This document shows positions 5,896 to 6,416 of a stretch of DNA of 6,416 nt, in pieces. The translations under genes and the position numbers were made by a program. The stretch lies in assembly GCA_002480735.1 (NCBI GenBank), contig DLCS01000146.1, positions 1 to 6,416 on the forward strand, written 5' to 3'. This stretch comes from Bacillaceae bacterium UBA7792 (GTDB lineage Bacteria; Bacillota; Bacilli; Bacillales; Cytobacillaceae). Under the pieces are notes generated by a model, which was given only the letters and a program-made list of their open reading frames with translations, was not told the origin of the DNA and did no database searches. The number at the start of each line of letters is the position of its first letter. The stretch's first letter is position 1.

Positions 5896-6416
5896 TTGAA
5901 AAAGCAAGGGGTTATATCATTGGGTGAAGCATTTGTTGACTTTATCGCTATAGATCCAACGAACTCTGCCTATCAACGATTGTTAGGAGGAGCGACTGTT
6001 AATGTAGCAGTTGGGATAAGGAGACATGGCATTCCTTCCTATTATTTATGTAAATTGGGAATAGACGAAACGAGTAGATTTGTAGAAGAGAATCTAATGA
6101 AGGAACAGGTTGATTGTTCTTTTTGTTCTTATCATCCAGCGAAAAGAATTTGCTCTGTTTACATTCACTTAAATCAGTATGGAGAACGTTATTTCCATTC
6201 GTACGTGAACGAAACTCCTGATGAATGGATTACAGCTGAGGAGCTGGACAAAGATCCGTTTACAAAAAATAAAATCTTTTATTTTGGATCCGGTACTTTG
6301 TTTCATCCAATAGCCAAAAAAACAACTAATCAGGCTTTACTATATGCCGCAGAAGAGAATCTGAAGATTGCCTTCGATACGAATATTCGGCTTAAAAGAT
6401 GGGAAAGTGAGAATCA
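5896..6416 (+). CDS. PfkB-family sugar kinase, fructokinase-like (5' part, cut by window end)
   Basis: The visible 173 residues are the N-terminal half of a ribokinase/PfkB-type kinase, a cytoplasmic enzyme that phosphorylates a sugar with ATP. LGEAFVDFI (9-17) is the first strand and substrate loop. GGATVNVAVGIRRHG (31-45) corresponds to the family motif GGAPANVAVGLARLG. CKLGIDETSRFVEENL (52-67) and DTNIRLKRW (161-169) match the fructokinase DxNxR..LW region. The C-terminal anion hole and catalytic Asp (GAGD motif) lie beyond the window. The start is TTG 5896, with AAAGGAG (5882-5888) 7 nt upstream; an in-frame stop at 5860-5862 excludes anything much longer. Two normally conserved positions differ (GGAP to GGAT, DPN to DTN), so the sugar may not be fructose. 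It is divergent from pstS, with no clear link to phosphate uptake. Confidence 0.85.
   Translation, partial: MKKQGVISLGEAFVDFIAIDPTNSAYQRLLGGATVNVAVGIRRHGIPSYYLCKLGIDETSRFVEENLMKEQVDCSFCSYHPAKRICSVYIHLNQYGERYFHSYVNETPDEWITAEELDKDPFTKNKIFYFGSGTLFHPIAKKTTNQALLYAAEENLKIAFDTNIRLKRWESEN

Noticed and set aside
1..6416. CRISPR arrays, tRNA or rRNA genes, riboswitches
   Set aside because: No regularly spaced long repeats, cloverleaf-like segments or recognisable riboswitch cores were seen on either strand.

Overview
The window looks like chromosomal DNA from a low-GC Gram-positive bacterium of the Bacillaceae type. The evidence is AT-rich codon use, strong AGGAGG-like ribosome binding sites, use of TTG starts, a PstS with a lipoprotein signal, and TTTACA-type PhoP boxes in front of the phosphate operon.

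Layout from left to right. Positions 1-109 hold a short unassigned stretch and a strong terminator for the minus-strand gene that follows. I suspect this stretch is the edge of an insertion sequence, but cannot prove it. Positions 110-1201 (minus) encode a stand-alone alpha-methylacyl-CoA racemase-like member of the class III (CaiB/BaiF) CoA-transferase family, with its own sigma-A-type promoter. Positions 1202-1407 hold that promoter and the terminator of the phosphate operon. Positions 1408-5554 (minus) are a complete high-affinity phosphate uptake operon in the order pstS-pstC-pstA-pstB-phoU. Positions 5555-5895 are a divergent regulatory region. From 5896 (plus) to the end of the window runs the 5' part of a PfkB-family sugar kinase, most like fructokinases, which starts at TTG and is cut by the window edge.

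How the genes work together: PstS, a lipoprotein on the outer face of the membrane, captures orthophosphate. PstC and PstA form the membrane channel, PstB supplies ATP hydrolysis, and PhoU links transporter activity to the PhoR/PhoP two-component system, whose genes are not in this window. Four exact TTTACA hexamers on the pstS-coding strand, with two degenerate ones between them, fit a PhoP-P activated promoter. The five genes are close together, with gaps of about 63, 1, 8 and 13 nt, and end at one clear terminator, so they are probably one transcription unit. The racemase and the sugar kinase have no visible functional link to phosphate uptake.

I did not find a convincing previously undescribed system. 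The observations most worth checking are the possible insertion-sequence junction that may have replaced the racemase C-terminus, the phased PhoP-box array whose outermost box overlaps a possible divergent promoter, and two perfect inverted repeats in the pstS-kinase intergenic region.
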